A DNA stretch of 36,064 nt. Source: an uncultured Clostridia bacterium (GTDB lineage Bacteria > Bacillota > Clostridia > Oscillospirales > Butyricicoccaceae). How positions within the stretch are numbered: the first letter of the stretch is position 1; every line of letters starts with the position of its first letter. The notes beneath the pieces are model-generated. The model was given only the letters and a program-made list of their open reading frames with translations. It searched no databases and was not told the origin of the DNA. The DNA lies in contig CAMEZQ010000021.1 of assembly GCA_945947915.1 (NCBI GenBank), forward strand, positions 1-36,064, in the 5' to 3' direction. Position numbers and translations under genes: made by a program. Below are positions 22,243 to 31,571 of this stretch, in pieces.

Positions 22243-22679
22243 AAATTGCCATCGGTTCCGATCACGCGGGCTTCAGCCTGAAGGAGATCATCAGAAAGCA
22301 TCTGGAAGAAGCCGGCTACACCGTGCTGGACAAGGGTACCCACGACACGGCTTCCTGCCACTATCCCGTTTACGCCGAGGCTGTCGCCCGCGCCGTCGTT
22401 TCCGGCGAGGCCGACCGGGGCATCCTGGTCTGCGGCACCGGCATCGGCATGTCCATGGCGGCCAATAAGATCAAGGGCGTCCGCGCGGCGGCCCTGTCCG
22501 ACTGCTTTACGGCCGAAGCCACCCGCCGGCACAACGACGCCAACATCCTCTGCCTGGGCGAGCGCACCGTCGGCCCCGGCCTGGCGCTGCGCCTGACCGA
22601 CATCTTTCTCCGGACCGAGTTTGAGGGCGGCCGCCACCAGACCCGCGTCGACATGATGATGGCGCTGGAGGAGAAATAA
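22239..22679 (+). CDS. rpiB: Ribose-5-phosphate isomerase B
   Basis: 146 residues, MKIAIGSDHAGF start, with AGGGAGGA upstream inside the end of tsaB. Active-site landmarks are D8-H9, the catalytic cysteine C65 in GILVCGTGIGMS, and H98 (RRHNDANIL). It interconverts ribulose-5-phosphate and ribose-5-phosphate in the non-oxidative pentose phosphate route and supplies PRPP precursors. Adjacency to upp, which uses PRPP, is metabolically sensible. Galactose-6-phosphate isomerase subunits are related, but the motifs here fit RpiB. Confidence 0.95.
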   Translation: MKIAIGSDHAGFSLKEIIRKHLEEAGYTVLDKGTHDTASCHYPVYAEAVARAVVSGEADRGILVCGTGIGMSMAANKIKGVRAAALSDCFTAEATRRHNDANILCLGERTVGPGLALRLTDIFLRTEFEGGRHQTRVDMMMALEEK

Positions 22680-22681
22680 GC

Positions 22682-23305
22682 GTGGCCTTCGTTCTGGATC
22701 ATCCCCTGGCTGCCCACCGGCTGGCGCTGCTGCGCGACCGGAACACCGCCCCACGGCAGTTCCGCGCGCTGATCGGCGACCTGGCCGCCATGCTCTGCTA
22801 CGAAGCCGCCCGCACCCTGCCCCTCCGGCCGGTGACGGTGGAGACTCCCGTGGCCGAGGCCCAGTGCCGGCAGCTGGCCGGTCCCGCCCCGGTCGTCGTC
22901 CCCATCCTGCGTGCCGGGCTGGGCATGGCCGACCGCGTGCTGGAGCTGCTGCCCGACGCCGATATGGGCCATATCGGCCTTTACCGCGACGAAACGACGC
23001 TGGAGCCGGTGGAGTATTACTGCAAGCTGCCAGCCGACATCGCCGATCGTCCGGTCTTTCTGGTCGATCCCATGCTGGCCACCGGCGGCTCGGCCTGCGA
23101 CGCCGTCACCCAGCTCAAAAAGCGGGGCGTGCGGGATATCCGCCTGCTCTGCATCGTGGCGGCCCCCCAGGGCATCGCCCGCATGGAACGGGAGCATCCC
23201 GGCCTGCCGGTCTTCTGCGCCGCGCTGGACGAAGATCTCAACGAAAATGGCTATATCGTTCCGGGGCTGGGCGACGCCGGCGACCGCATCTTCGGCACCC
23301 TCTGA
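22682..23305 (+). CDS. upp: Uracil phosphoribosyltransferase
   Basis: 207 residues from a GTG two bases after the rpiB stop. It has the conserved VPILRAGLGM segment, the PRPP-binding loop DPMLATGGSACDAV (about 129-142) and the C-terminal uracil-site region (YIVPGLGDAGDRIFGT). It makes UMP from uracil and PRPP in pyrimidine salvage in the cytoplasm. Length and motifs match the family. It is the last gene of the tsaE-tsaB-rpiB-upp cluster and is followed by a strong terminator. Confidence 0.97.
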   Translation: MAFVLDHPLAAHRLALLRDRNTAPRQFRALIGDLAAMLCYEAARTLPLRPVTVETPVAEAQCRQLAGPAPVVVPILRAGLGMADRVLELLPDADMGHIGLYRDETTLEPVEYYCKLPADIADRPVFLVDPMLATGGSACDAVTQLKKRGVRDIRLLCIVAAPQGIARMEREHPGLPVFCAALDEDLNENGYIVPGLGDAGDRIFGTL

Positions 23306-23345
23306 CCCCGTCCTGGCGGCTCTCCGCCAAAAACAAAAGCATCAA

Positions 23346-23391
23346 AAAAGCATCCGTGCGGCAGCCGGCAGCTGCCCGTACGGATGCTTTT
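23346..23391 (+). terminator. Intrinsic terminator of the upp operon
   Basis: AAAAGCATCCGT (23346-23357) pairs with ACGGATGCTTTT (23380-23391), with further pairing inside the loop, followed by TGTTATTTTC. It is symmetric, so it can also serve the convergent carboxypeptidase gene on the minus strand. Confidence 0.85.
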
Positions 23392-23432
23392 GTTATTTTC
23401 TTCCGGCTCCCCGCAGGCGCCGTGTTTTCAGC

Positions 23433-24761
23433 TTATCTTCTGCGGCTGCGCGACCGGCTGCCGCTGTAAGAAGAACGGAAGGCGCTGCGGCGGCGGCGAC
23501 GGCGGCGGCCGAAGATGCCCAGCAGGAAGAAGATCAGCACGGCCAGCACCAGCAGGCCGACGATGATCTTGAACACCGTGCTGGAAAAGATATTCAGAAT
23601 GGTGTCGACGACGAAGAGCCAGGCCGAACGCTGGACGGCGTCGGCCGCCACCAGATTCAGCGCGGCGTATTCCTTGCCGTTGTAGCTGTAGGTGACGGTC
23701 CCCAGCACGTCGCCCTTTTCGATGGGCGCCTTGATCTCCTCCTGCACCGTGAACGCAGCCTGCACCTCAGACGGATCGAAATCGACGGGCAGCAGCGCCG
23801 TGAATCCGTTTTCCGGCACCAGCACGACGGTATCGGCGTCCTTGCCCAGCGCCACGGGCACCTCGGTGACCGGGTCGCCGCCCGCGATCATCGGCTGGAT
23901 CTCAAAGCCTTTCTTGGCGTAGTCCAGCAGCTTGATGGTCTCTGTGAAGCTGCCCATCGTGCCGTCCTCGCCCTTGGAGGCGCCCAGGACGACGGTAATA
24001 TAGGTCAGGTCGCCCGACTGCACGCCGCTGACCAGGCAGAGGCCGGCCGGTGTGGTCGAGCCGGTCTTGATGCCGATGGCCCCCTCGTAATAATAATCGC
24101 GGCTGCGCCAGAGCGAGATCAGATGGTTGGTGGTGGTGATGGTCTGCTGGCCCCGCATATTGGTGGCCGGCAGGACGGTCTTGTCGATGCGGACGATCTC
24201 GGCAAAGGTGCTGTTCTGCATGGCGTACTCGGTGATCTTCAGCAGGTCGCGGGCCGTCGTATAATGATTCTCATCGTGCAGGCCGTGGGGATTGGCAAAA
24301 TGGGTATTCTGGCAGCCCAGCTCCTGCGCCTTGTTGTTCATCAGTTCGACGAAAGCGCTGATGGACCCGGAAATATGCTCGGCCAGGGCGTTGGCCGCGT
24401 CGTTGCCGGAGGCCACCAGAAGATAGGTGACCACGTCGAGGAAGGCCACCTGCTCCCCTTCTTTGAGCAGGATGCTGCTGCCGCTGTCGGCGAGGCCCTG
24501 CAGCGCCGAGGCCGAAACCGTCACGGTGTCGGCCGTATTGCCGTATTCCAGCGCCAGGATCGCCGTCATGATCTTGGTGGTGCTGGCCGGATAGAGCTTC
24601 TCGTCGGCGTTCTGTTCAAAGACGACTTCTCCCGTCTTCATTTCCCCGATAATGGCGCCCTTGGCCTGAATGACCGGCGCCTCCAGCGCACGGGCCTGCA
24701 GGCCCGTGCCGCAGGCCAGGCACAAAACGGCCAGCGTGCATGCGATGACTTTCTTGAACAT
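23433..24761 (-). CDS. D-alanyl-D-alanine carboxypeptidase (DacA/DacF type, PBP5 family)
   Basis: 442 residues from an ATG with AGGAGG upstream. An N-terminal signal peptide (about 1-26, CTLAVLCLACGTGLQARA) precedes the serine peptidase S11 domain with SxxK at S60-K63 (STTK), SGN at 118-120 and KTG at 232-234, all intact. A C-terminal PBP5-type beta domain follows (about 290-375), then a hydrophobic helix (about 391-415) and an Arg/Ser-rich tail. The enzyme trims the terminal D-Ala from peptidoglycan pentapeptides outside the cell. A true transmembrane helix with a basic cytoplasmic tail differs from the usual amphipathic C-terminal anchor. It converges on the upp terminator. Confidence 0.93.
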   Translation of the reverse strand: MFKKVIACTLAVLCLACGTGLQARALEAPVIQAKGAIIGEMKTGEVVFEQNADEKLYPASTTKIMTAILALEYGNTADTVTVSASALQGLADSGSSILLKEGEQVAFLDVVTYLLVASGNDAANALAEHISGSISAFVELMNNKAQELGCQNTHFANPHGLHDENHYTTARDLLKITEYAMQNSTFAEIVRIDKTVLPATNMRGQQTITTTNHLISLWRSRDYYYEGAIGIKTGSTTPAGLCLVSGVQSGDLTYITVVLGASKGEDGTMGSFTETIKLLDYAKKGFEIQPMIAGGDPVTEVPVALGKDADTVVLVPENGFTALLPVDFDPSEVQAAFTVQEEIKAPIEKGDVLGTVTYSYNGKEYAALNLVAADAVQRSAWLFVVDTILNIFSSTVFKIIVGLLVLAVLIFFLLGIFGRRRRRRRSAFRSSYSGSRSRSRRR

Positions 24762-24867
24762 GACAGATCCCTCCTGTTTGGAAAAAACGGTATGCCTGCG
24801 CGGCCGCCGAAGGCCCGCCGCGGAAAATGAAACTGTAAAATGATGATGAATACCGCCGGAAACGGCT

Positions 24868-24895
24868 TTGACCTTTGGCGAAAGCATGGTATAAT
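24868..24895 (+). promoter_or_regulatory. Promoter of the response regulator gene
   Basis: TTGACC (24868-24873), 16 bp, then TATAAT (24890-24895), with TG at the extended -10 position. A leader of about 135 nt follows with a small GCCGGAT/ATCCGGC stem (24917-24923/24942-24948). Confidence 0.8.
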
Positions 24896-25038
24896 ATCTC
24901 CGTGGGAGATCATCACGCCGGATGGATTTGGCTTTATATCAATCCGGCTTATATACATAAAGTCTATCAAAAAGGATACTGCTTTTCAATCCCATTTACA
25001 AATTATTTGTTTTTTCGCCGCGGAAAAGGGAGGATAAT

Positions 25039-25734
25039 ATGAGAATACTGGTAGTGGACGACGAAAAACTGTTGGTCAAGGGCATCACGTTCAATCTGGA
25101 AAACGAGGGCTATGAAGTCGACGGTGCCTACGACGGCCAGCAGGCCCTGGAGCTGTTCAACAAGAACAAATACGACCTGATCATCCTCGATCTGATGCTG
25201 CCCATCTACGACGGCCTTTCCCTCAGCCGGAAGATCCGGGAGACCAGCGACGTCCCCGTCATCATGCTGACGGCCAAGGGCGAGGGCTCCGACAAGCTGC
25301 TGGGATTTGAATACGGCGCCGACGATTATATGACCAAGCCCTTTGACATTCTGGAGCTGAAAGCCCGCATCAAAGCCATTCTGCGCCGCAGTCCCCGGCT
25401 GTCCAAGGGAGAGAACCACGTGGAAAGCATCCTGACCGCCAAGGACCTGCGGGTCGATCTGATCAAGCGCACCGTGGAGGTCCGCGGCCGGACGCCCGAG
25501 CTGACGGCCAAGGAATTCGACCTGTTCGTCATGCTGATGAGCAACGTGGGCAAGGTCTTTTCCCGCGACGAGCTTTTGGAAAATGTCTGGGGCTACGGCT
25601 ATCCGGGCGATATCCGCACCGTCGACGTCCATATCCGCCGCATCCGTGAAAAGATCGAACAGGACGACGCCAACCCCGAATATATCATGACCAAATGGGG
25701 CGTGGGTTATTACTTCAACGACCCCGCCAGATGA
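25039..25734 (+). CDS. OmpR/PhoB-family response regulator (orphan)
   Basis: 231 residues. The receiver domain (1-115) has the acidic pocket D7-D8, phospho-acceptor D51 (LIILDLMLP), T78 and K100. A C-terminal winged-helix DNA-binding domain follows (about 130-228, ELTAKEFDLFVML, VDVHIRRIREKI, GVGYYF). The gene is monocistronic, with its own promoter and terminator and no adjacent kinase. AGGGAGGA precedes the ATG. The only kinase in the window, at 18216-19682, is also unpaired, so the two may be partners. Sequence resembles WalR/PhoP-type regulators, but exact orthology cannot be called by eye. Confidence 0.95.
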   Translation: MRILVVDDEKLLVKGITFNLENEGYEVDGAYDGQQALELFNKNKYDLIILDLMLPIYDGLSLSRKIRETSDVPVIMLTAKGEGSDKLLGFEYGADDYMTKPFDILELKARIKAILRRSPRLSKGENHVESILTAKDLRVDLIKRTVEVRGRTPELTAKEFDLFVMLMSNVGKVFSRDELLENVWGYGYPGDIRTVDVHIRRIREKIEQDDANPEYIMTKWGVGYYFNDPAR

Positions 25735-25776
25735 CCTGCGCGCGCAGACTTCTGAAAACGCTGCCGCCATATATGA

Positions 25777-25808
25777 AAACAGGCTCCGGAAGCTTCCGGA
25801 GCCTGTTT
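25777..25808. terminator. Bidirectional terminator between response regulator and dnaJ
   Basis: A perfect 16-bp palindrome arm pair (25777-25792/25793-25808) is flanked by T-rich sequence on the plus side (CTTTTACTC). It sits between the convergent response regulator and dnaJ genes and can stop both. Confidence 0.85.
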
Positions 25809-25821
25809 CTTTTACTCTCTT

Positions 25822-27018
25822 TTATTTATCGTCTTTGTCTTTATCTTTATATTCTTTAAAGTCTTTGTTGAAGATCTCCCTGACCTTTTTGAAAAAGCCC
25901 TTCTTCTCGCCGTAATGCTCATCATCGACGGATTCTTCAAATTTGCGCAGGATATCCTTCTGCTCCTGGGTCAGATTCTTGGGCACTTCGATCTTGACCT
26001 GCACATACTGGTCACCGCGGCCCTTGCCGCCCAGGTTGGGGATACCGCTGCCCCGCAGCCGGAAGGTAGCGCCGTGCTGGGTGCCCTCGGGCATGGTGTA
26101 CTGCACCTTGCCGTCGATGGTGGGCACGGTCAGCTGCGCGCCCAGCGCCGCCTGGGTAAAGGAGATGGGCATCTCCAGATAGACGTCGGAACCGCTGCGC
26201 TGGAAGAGCTTATGGGGCCGCACCGAGACCGTCACATAGATATCGCCGGAGGGACCGCCGTTGCGCCCGGCGTTGCCCTGGCCGCGCAGGGGGATGGTCT
26301 GGCCGTTGTCGATGCCGGCCGGGATCTTGACGTTGATCTTGCGCTTTTTGCGCACCTGGCCGCTGCCGCCGCAGTCGGGGCACGGCTCCTTGATGACCTT
26401 TCCGGTGCCGCCGCAGTTGGTGCAGGGGCCGGCCGACTGGAATACGCCAAAGGGCGTCCGCTGGGTGGTGCGCACCTGGCCGGTGCCGCCGCAGACCGGG
26501 CAGGTCTCGGGGCTGGTGCCCTTTTTGGCGCCGGTGCCGCCACAGCTGCCGCAGGTCTCGCTGCGTGTGATGGAAATGGTCTTTTCACAGCCGAAGGCCG
26601 CTTCTTCAAAGCTCAGTTCGATGGTGATGCCGATATCCTGCCCTTTCTGCGGGCGGTTCTGGCTGCGGCTCTGGCTCTGCCGGCCATAACCGGTGCCGCC
26701 GAAGCCGCCGAAAAAGCTGCCGAAGATATCGCCGATATCCATATCGTCGAAACCGTACGCGCCGCCCTGTCCGGCGCCGTAGGTGGGATCGATGCCTGCG
26801 TGGCCAAACTGATCGTATTTGGCCTTCTTCTCGGGATCGGACAGGACCTCGTAGGCTGCATTGACTTCTTTCATGGCGGCCTCGGCCTTTTTATCGCCGG
26901 GGTTCAGGTCGGGATGATATTTTTTAACAAGCTTTCTGTATGCCTTTTTGATCTCTTCATCCGAAGCGCTCTTGCTGACGCCGAGCACTTCATAGAGGTC
27001 ACGCCTCTCCTCTGCCAT
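25822..27018 (-). CDS. dnaJ: Chaperone protein DnaJ (Hsp40)
   Basis: 398 residues. The J domain (1-70) contains the HPD motif ([10 protein letters not shown]), followed by a Gly/Phe-rich linker (about 75-115). The zinc domain has four CxxCxGxG repeats ([32 protein letters not shown]), then come the C-terminal substrate-binding domains. It is a co-chaperone that stimulates DnaK ATPase and delivers unfolded clients. Last gene of the hrcA-grpE-dnaK-dnaJ operon, 71 bp after dnaK, with a GC hairpin (27045-27066) in the gap. A charged tail ([11 protein letters not shown]) ends the protein. Confidence 0.97.
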   Translation of the reverse strand: MAEERRDLYEVLGVSKSASDEEIKKAYRKLVKKYHPDLNPGDKKAEAAMKEVNAAYEVLSDPEKKAKYDQFGHAGIDPTYGAGQGGAYGFDDMDIGDIFGSFFGGFGGTGYGRQSQSRSQNRPQKGQDIGITIELSFEEAAFGCEKTISITRSETCGSCGGTGAKKGTSPETCPVCGGTGQVRTTQRTPFGVFQSAGPCTNCGGTGKVIKEPCPDCGGSGQVRKKRKINVKIPAGIDNGQTIPLRGQGNAGRNGGPSGDIYVTVSVRPHKLFQRSGSDVYLEMPISFTQAALGAQLTVPTIDGKVQYTMPEGTQHGATFRLRGSGIPNLGGKGRGDQYVQVKIEVPKNLTQEQKDILRKFEESVDDEHYGEKKGFFKKVREIFNKDFKEYKDKDKDDK

Positions 27019-27044
27019 TTATGTTTACTCCTTTGGACTGCCGC

Positions 27045-27066
27045 CGGGCGGGGTTTCCCCCGCCCG
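27045..27066. other. dnaK-dnaJ intercistronic hairpin
   Basis: CGGGCGGGG (27045-27053) pairs with CCCCGCCCG (27058-27066) around a 4-nt loop. No T-tract follows on the minus strand. It probably stabilises the 3' end of the dnaK part of the transcript or partly attenuates dnaJ. Confidence 0.5.
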
Positions 27067-27089
27067 CGGCCGTGTTTGATTTCTGATGC

Positions 27090-28910
27090 TTATTTATCGT
27101 CGTCGACGACCTCGTAGTCAGCGTCGACCGAACCGTCCTCGTTGACCTTGCCGCCCTGGGCGCCGCCGTCCTGGGGCGCTGCCTGGGCGTAGAGCTTTTC
27201 AGCGATGGCATAGAAGCGACGGGTCAGCTCTTCGCTGTCGGCCTTGATGGCTTCGGTATCGGTGCCCTTCAGGGTCTCCTTCAGCTTGTTGAGCTGCTCC
27301 TCGATAGGCGCCTTCTCTTCAGCAGTCACCTTGTCGCCCAGCTCGCCCAGCGACTTCTCGGTCTGATAGACCAGATTCTCGGCGTTGTTGCGGATATCGA
27401 CCTCTTCCTTGCGCTTCTTGTCTTCCTCGGCAAAGCGCTCGGCCTCCTTGACGGCCTTGTCAATGTCCTCCTTGGACAGGTTGGTGGAAGCTGTGATGGT
27501 GATCTTCTGCTCCTTGCCGGTGCCCAGATCCTTGGCCGAAACATTGACGATGCCGTTGGCGTCGATGTCAAAGGTGACTTCGATCTGAGGCACGCCTCTG
27601 GGAGCCGAGGGGATACCGTCGAGGTTGAAGCGGCCCAGCGTCTTATTGCCGGCAGCCATATCGCGCTCGCCCTGCAGAACATGGATCTCCACCGAGGTCT
27701 GGCCGTCGGCCGCCGTCGAGAAGATCTGCTTCTTGGTTGCGGGGATGGCGGTGTTTCTGTCGATGATCTTGGTGCAGACGCCGCCCAGTGTTTCGATGCC
27801 CAGCGACAGCGGTGTGACGTCCATCAGAACGACGTCCTTGACCTCGCCGCCCAGCACGCCGCCCTGGATGGCTGCGCCCAGCGCCACGCACTCATCGGGG
27901 TTAATGCCCTTGAAGGGATCCTTTCCGGTGATACGCTTGACAGCTTCCTGCACGGCGGGGATTCTGGTGGAACCGCCGACCAGCAGGATCTTGGAGAGCT
28001 GGCTGGGCTCGATCTTGGCGTCGGACAGCGCCTGGCGCACGGGACCCATGGTAGCTTCCACCAGATCGCGGGTCAGATCATCGAACTTGGCGCGGGTCAG
28101 TGTCATTTCCAGATGCTTGGGGCCGGTGCTGTCGGCTGTGATATAGGGCTGATTGATCGTGGTAGAGTTCATGCCCGAAAGCTCGATCTTGGCCTTTTCG
28201 GCAGCTTCCTTGAGACGCTGCATGGCCATCTTGTCGCCCGTCAGGTCGACGCCCTGTTCCTTGCGGAATTCGGAGACCATCCAGTTGACGATGCGCTCGT
28301 CGAAGTCGTCGCCGCCCAGACGGTTGTTACCGGCCGTGGCCTTGACTTCCACCATGCCGTCGCCGATGGACAGGACCGACACATCAAAAGTGCCGCCGCC
28401 CAGGTCATAGACCATGATGGTCTGATCGTCTTCTTTTTCAACGCCATAAGCCAGCGCGGCGGCCGTCGGCTCGTTGATGATGCGCATGACCTCCAGGCCG
28501 GCGATCTTGCCGGCATCCTTGGTTGCCTGGCGCTGTGCGTCGGTGAAGTAGGCGGGAACGGTGATGACGGCCTTGTCGACCTTGGTGCCCAGGTAGGCTT
28601 CGGCGTCGGTCTTGAGCTTCTGCAGGATCATGGCCGAGATCTCCTGGGGCGAATACTTTTTATCATCGATGGAAACGGTGTGGTCGGAACCCATCTCTCT
28701 CTTGATGGAGATGACGGTACGCTGGGGATTGGTGACAGCCTGACGCTTGGCGACCTGGCCGATCATGCGCTCGCCGGTCTTGGAAAATGCCACGACCGAA
28801 GGAGTGGTTCTGGCGCCTTCAGCGTTGGGGATCACAACGGCTTCGCCGCCTTCCATAACGGCGACACAGGAGTTTGTTGTACCGAGGTCGATACCAATGA
28901 TCTTAGACAT
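27090..28910 (-). CDS. dnaK: Chaperone protein DnaK (Hsp70)
   Basis: 606 residues from [14 protein letters not shown], with AGGAGG upstream; in-frame codons further up are leader. The ATPase domain has the GIDLGTTNS phosphate loop, [12 protein letters not shown] and the LVGGSTRIP segment. The substrate-binding domain begins near [17 protein letters not shown], and the acidic C-terminal tail ends EVVDDDK. It is a cytoplasmic ATP-dependent folding chaperone acting with DnaJ and GrpE. The order hrcA-grpE-dnaK-dnaJ is typical of Bacillota. Regulation is through CIRCE/HrcA at the operon promoter. Confidence 0.98.
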   Translation of the reverse strand: MSKIIGIDLGTTNSCVAVMEGGEAVVIPNAEGARTTPSVVAFSKTGERMIGQVAKRQAVTNPQRTVISIKREMGSDHTVSIDDKKYSPQEISAMILQKLKTDAEAYLGTKVDKAVITVPAYFTDAQRQATKDAGKIAGLEVMRIINEPTAAALAYGVEKEDDQTIMVYDLGGGTFDVSVLSIGDGMVEVKATAGNNRLGGDDFDERIVNWMVSEFRKEQGVDLTGDKMAMQRLKEAAEKAKIELSGMNSTTINQPYITADSTGPKHLEMTLTRAKFDDLTRDLVEATMGPVRQALSDAKIEPSQLSKILLVGGSTRIPAVQEAVKRITGKDPFKGINPDECVALGAAIQGGVLGGEVKDVVLMDVTPLSLGIETLGGVCTKIIDRNTAIPATKKQIFSTAADGQTSVEIHVLQGERDMAAGNKTLGRFNLDGIPSAPRGVPQIEVTFDIDANGIVNVSAKDLGTGKEQKITITASTNLSKEDIDKAVKEAERFAEEDKKRKEEVDIRNNAENLVYQTEKSLGELGDKVTAEEKAPIEEQLNKLKETLKGTDTEAIKADSEELTRRFYAIAEKLYAQAAPQDGGAQGGKVNEDGSVDADYEVVDDDK

Positions 28911-28990
28911 AATTTTGTCCTCCTTGTATTTGGAACAATTTTTTGATTTTGATTTATTTTTCTCGGGAAGCATCCCGGGATATGCAAAGT

Positions 28991-29539
28991 TTATTCAGCG
29001 ACCCGCACCATGGCGTGACGCACGACACGGTCACCCAGACTGTAGCCCTTGAGCAGCACTTCGGCGATCTGTCCGGCCTCCAGCCCGTCATCCTGGGTCA
29101 TCATGACGGCATTGTGCAGGTTGGGGTCGAAAACATCACCGCGCACGCCGAAGGCTTTGACGTTCAGATGCTCCAGACTGTCTGTGAACTGCTTGAGGAT
29201 CATCTCGATGGACTTTCGAAAGCCTTCGTCGGTCTCCTGGCTCATCGCCCGTTCGAGCGTATCTGCCACCGGCAGGAACCCGGCCACTGTAGCGGCCACA
29301 TTGTCCAGGTACATGCTTTCGCGTTCCTTCTGGCTGCGGGTGCGGAAATTCTGATATTCGGCCAGGACCCGCTTGCAGCGGTCTTCCACGGCGGCCAGCT
29401 CGGCCTCCAGCTGCTGTTCCCGGGTCGGCTCGGCGGCCGGCTCCGGCTGGCAGTCCTGTGCGGGCGGCTCCTGTGCTTCCTGTTGTTCGGCGGCAGCCTC
29501 GGCCGCCTTCATGTTGTTCTTTTCCTCATTCAGGCTCAT
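28991..29539 (-). CDS. grpE: Nucleotide exchange factor GrpE
   Basis: 182 residues. An acidic Gln/Glu/Ala-rich N-terminus (about 1-45) leads into a long coiled coil ([19 protein letters not shown]), then the conserved [19 protein letters not shown] and C-terminal beta-domain residues (DPNLHNAVM). It forms a dimer that releases ADP from DnaK. AGGAGAA precedes the ATG. It lies between hrcA and dnaK with short spacers, so co-transcription from the CIRCE-controlled promoter is expected. Confidence 0.96.
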   Translation of the reverse strand: MSLNEEKNNMKAAEAAAEQQEAQEPPAQDCQPEPAAEPTREQQLEAELAAVEDRCKRVLAEYQNFRTRSQKERESMYLDNVAATVAGFLPVADTLERAMSQETDEGFRKSIEMILKQFTDSLEHLNVKAFGVRGDVFDPNLHNAVMMTQDDGLEAGQIAEVLLKGYSLGDRVVRHAMVRVAE

Positions 29540-29570
29540 TTGGCTTCTCCTGTATATCTATGGTATTTGA

Positions 29571-30599
29571 TTATTTTTTATCCTGCCCCTGCAGATCCTG
29601 CAGGGTGCTGACAAAGGCGGCAAGCTGGGCGCTGGCCTTGGCGTAGTCCATACGGGTGGGCGCCACGATGCCGATCAGACCCTTGTGCCCCTGGTCGAAG
29701 GTATAGGTAGTAAAGACGAAGCTGGCTTCGCTGAGGGCCGGGTCGGCGTTTTCCGGGCCGATGCTGATGTTGATCTGCCCCGGCAGGGCCCCCTGCATGA
29801 CCTCCCGCATGCCGCGCGGATCGGCCAGATGGTCGAGCACCAGGCCGGCCTTCCGCACGTCATGATATTCACGGTTGCTCAGCAGCTTGGACGCGCCTTC
29901 CAGATAGAACTCCGGGCTCTCGCTGTCCCGGCTGCTCTCTTCCACGAACTCCAGGATCTGTCGTGAAAGAGCAGCAAAGGCGGAATGCGCGCCGAAGCTC
30001 TGCTCGACGACATTCTGCAGCCGGTCCAGCCTGCCTTCGGCAATGGCCATGTTGATAAAGCCGGTCAGGGCCGAAACACTTTCCGCCGGCATGGGGCTGC
30101 GCAGCCGCAGCACCTTGTTTCGCACGGTGTTCTGGCAGATCAGCACAAGGGCGTACTGAGCGCCGTCAGAATCCATGGGAATCAGCTCGATCCGGCGGAC
30201 ACTTTCTCCCATACTGCCGGCCGTCATGGCCAGCGCCGTGTGGTTGGTCAGCCGGGAGACGATCCGGGAGGCGGTCACCAGAATATTGTCCATCTCGTGC
30301 ATCCGCTGTTCCATTTCCTCGCGCAGCCGCTGCAGCTCCTGAGCCGCCATGCGGTACTGATCCATGAGCTGGTCGACATACAGGCGGTACGCCTGACTGG
30401 AGGGCACACGGCCCGAGGAAACATGCTGCTTTTCCAGAAGCCCCATTTCCTCCAACTCGCTCATCTCGTTGCGGATAGTGGCCGAAGAGATGGGCTTTTC
30501 AAAGGTGCCCAACAATGCCTTGGAACCGACCGGTTCGGCCGAATCGATATAATTCTCAATGATGGCTTTCAAGATCAGCAGCTTTCTGTCCGGCAGCAT
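29571..30599 (-). CDS. hrcA: Heat-inducible transcription repressor HrcA
   Basis: 342 residues from MLPDRKLLILKAIIENYI; AAGGGGTG lies upstream, and the longer open frame runs through the CIRCE operator and is not coding. The N-terminal winged helix (PVGSKALL, ISSATIRNEMSELEEMGLL, SGRVPSSQAYRLYVD) is followed by the GAF-like regulatory region. HrcA binds CIRCE and represses the chaperone operon, its activity depending on GroEL. The operator lies about 25 bp upstream of its own start, consistent with autoregulation. First gene of the operon. Confidence 0.97.
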   Translation of the reverse strand: MLPDRKLLILKAIIENYIDSAEPVGSKALLGTFEKPISSATIRNEMSELEEMGLLEKQHVSSGRVPSSQAYRLYVDQLMDQYRMAAQELQRLREEMEQRMHEMDNILVTASRIVSRLTNHTALAMTAGSMGESVRRIELIPMDSDGAQYALVLICQNTVRNKVLRLRSPMPAESVSALTGFINMAIAEGRLDRLQNVVEQSFGAHSAFAALSRQILEFVEESSRDSESPEFYLEGASKLLSNREYHDVRKAGLVLDHLADPRGMREVMQGALPGQINISIGPENADPALSEASFVFTTYTFDQGHKGLIGIVAPTRMDYAKASAQLAAFVSTLQDLQGQDKK

Positions 30600-30622
30600 A
30601 GCGGGCACCCCTTTCTCTCCGA

Positions 30623-30649
30623 TTAGCACTCTATCTCCCCGAGTGCTAA
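30623..30649. promoter_or_regulatory. CIRCE operator
   Basis: TTAGCACTC (30623-30631), 9 bp, GAGTGCTAA (30641-30649): an exact match to the CIRCE consensus bound by HrcA. It lies just downstream of the -10 of the hrcA promoter, where a bound repressor would block initiation. Confidence 0.98.
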
Positions 30650-30653
30650 CAAT

Positions 30654-30681
30654 ATAGTAGCACAAATTCACCCAAAGTCAA
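30654..30681 (-). promoter_or_regulatory. Promoter of the hrcA operon
   Basis: On the minus strand, TTGACT (30681-30676), 16 bp, then TACTAT (30659-30654), immediately followed by CIRCE. The -35 is strong and the -10 moderate. Confidence 0.75.
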
Positions 30682-30782
30682 TAGGCAAAGATGGAACTTT
30701 CACAGAAAAAGTGTGAACTTTTTAGTAACATTGTACATGTGGGCCGCTCTGTATTGGCACTCTGCCGGCGGGCAAACTATAT

Positions 30783-30811
30783 TTGCAAGTCTACGCACAA
30801 TATTATATAAT
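30783..30811 (+). promoter_or_regulatory. Promoter of the HD-domain gene
   Basis: TTGCAA (30783-30788, the last five bases best matched), about 17 bp, then TATAAT (30806-30811). It is divergent from the hrcA promoter, with a leader of about 70 nt before the ATG at 30891. Confidence 0.65.
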
Positions 30812-30890
30812 ATGTGTGTCCGCGGCGTGCCTGTCGGCTGTGCCGTTTTATCTTCTGACTGTTTTTCCACCTGTCTTCAAGGAGGCGCCT

Positions 30891-31550
30891 ATGATCACTT
30901 TTCAGGATATCCGCCAGAACAGCGCCGTCAGCACCTATATCCGGGCGGCCGACAACGTCATGAACGCCCTCAAATATACCGAGCACGGCTTTGCCCACGC
31001 CGCCATCGCCTCGACCATGGCCAGCCATATCCTCACGGCCCTGGGCTACGACGACCGCACCTGCGAGCTGGCCCGCATCGCCGGCCACCTGCACGACATC
31101 GGCAACGCCATCAACCGCAACGACCACGCCCAGTCGGGCGGCGCCATGGCCTTCCAGATCCTGACGCAGATGGGCATGGACCCCCGGGAGACCGCCCTCA
31201 TCGTCACGGCCATCGGCCATCACGACGAAGGCTCGGGCGGACCGGTGCATCCCATCTCGGCGGCGCTGATCATCGCCGACAAAAGCGACGTCCGCCGCTC
31301 CCGCGTGCGCGAAAAGGCCGATATCGCCATCGACATCCACGACCGCGTCAACTTTGCCGTCACCGATTCCCAGCTGCGGGTGCTGCCCGAAGAAAAGCGC
31401 ATCGGCCTGTCGCTGACCATCGACACGCGCATCTGCGCCGTCATGGAATATTTTGAGATCTTCCTCTCCCGCATGATGCTCTGCCGCAAGGCCGCCGAAT
31501 TCCTCGGCTGCCGCTTCACACTGGAGATCAACGGCACCAAGCTGCTGTAA
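30891..31550 (+). CDS. HD-domain phosphohydrolase-like protein
   Basis: 219 residues from an ATG preceded by AAGGAGG. It carries the metal-binding HD signature: H36 (EHGFAHAAIA), the H68-D69 pair in AGHLHDIGNAINRNDH, and a later HH (TAIGHHDEG) with D at ADKSD. HD proteins hydrolyse phosphate esters of nucleotides or nucleic acids, or act as cyclic-dinucleotide phosphodiesterases; this small single-domain form cannot be assigned a substrate. About 20 bp separate it from the AlaX-like gene, so they probably share a transcript. A soluble cytoplasmic protein is expected. Confidence 0.9.
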   Translation: MITFQDIRQNSAVSTYIRAADNVMNALKYTEHGFAHAAIASTMASHILTALGYDDRTCELARIAGHLHDIGNAINRNDHAQSGGAMAFQILTQMGMDPRETALIVTAIGHHDEGSGGPVHPISAALIIADKSDVRRSRVREKADIAIDIHDRVNFAVTDSQLRVLPEEKRIGLSLTIDTRICAVMEYFEIFLSRMMLCRKAAEFLGCRFTLEINGTKLL

Positions 31551-31571
31551 AATACGTTTTCCGGAGGTAGT

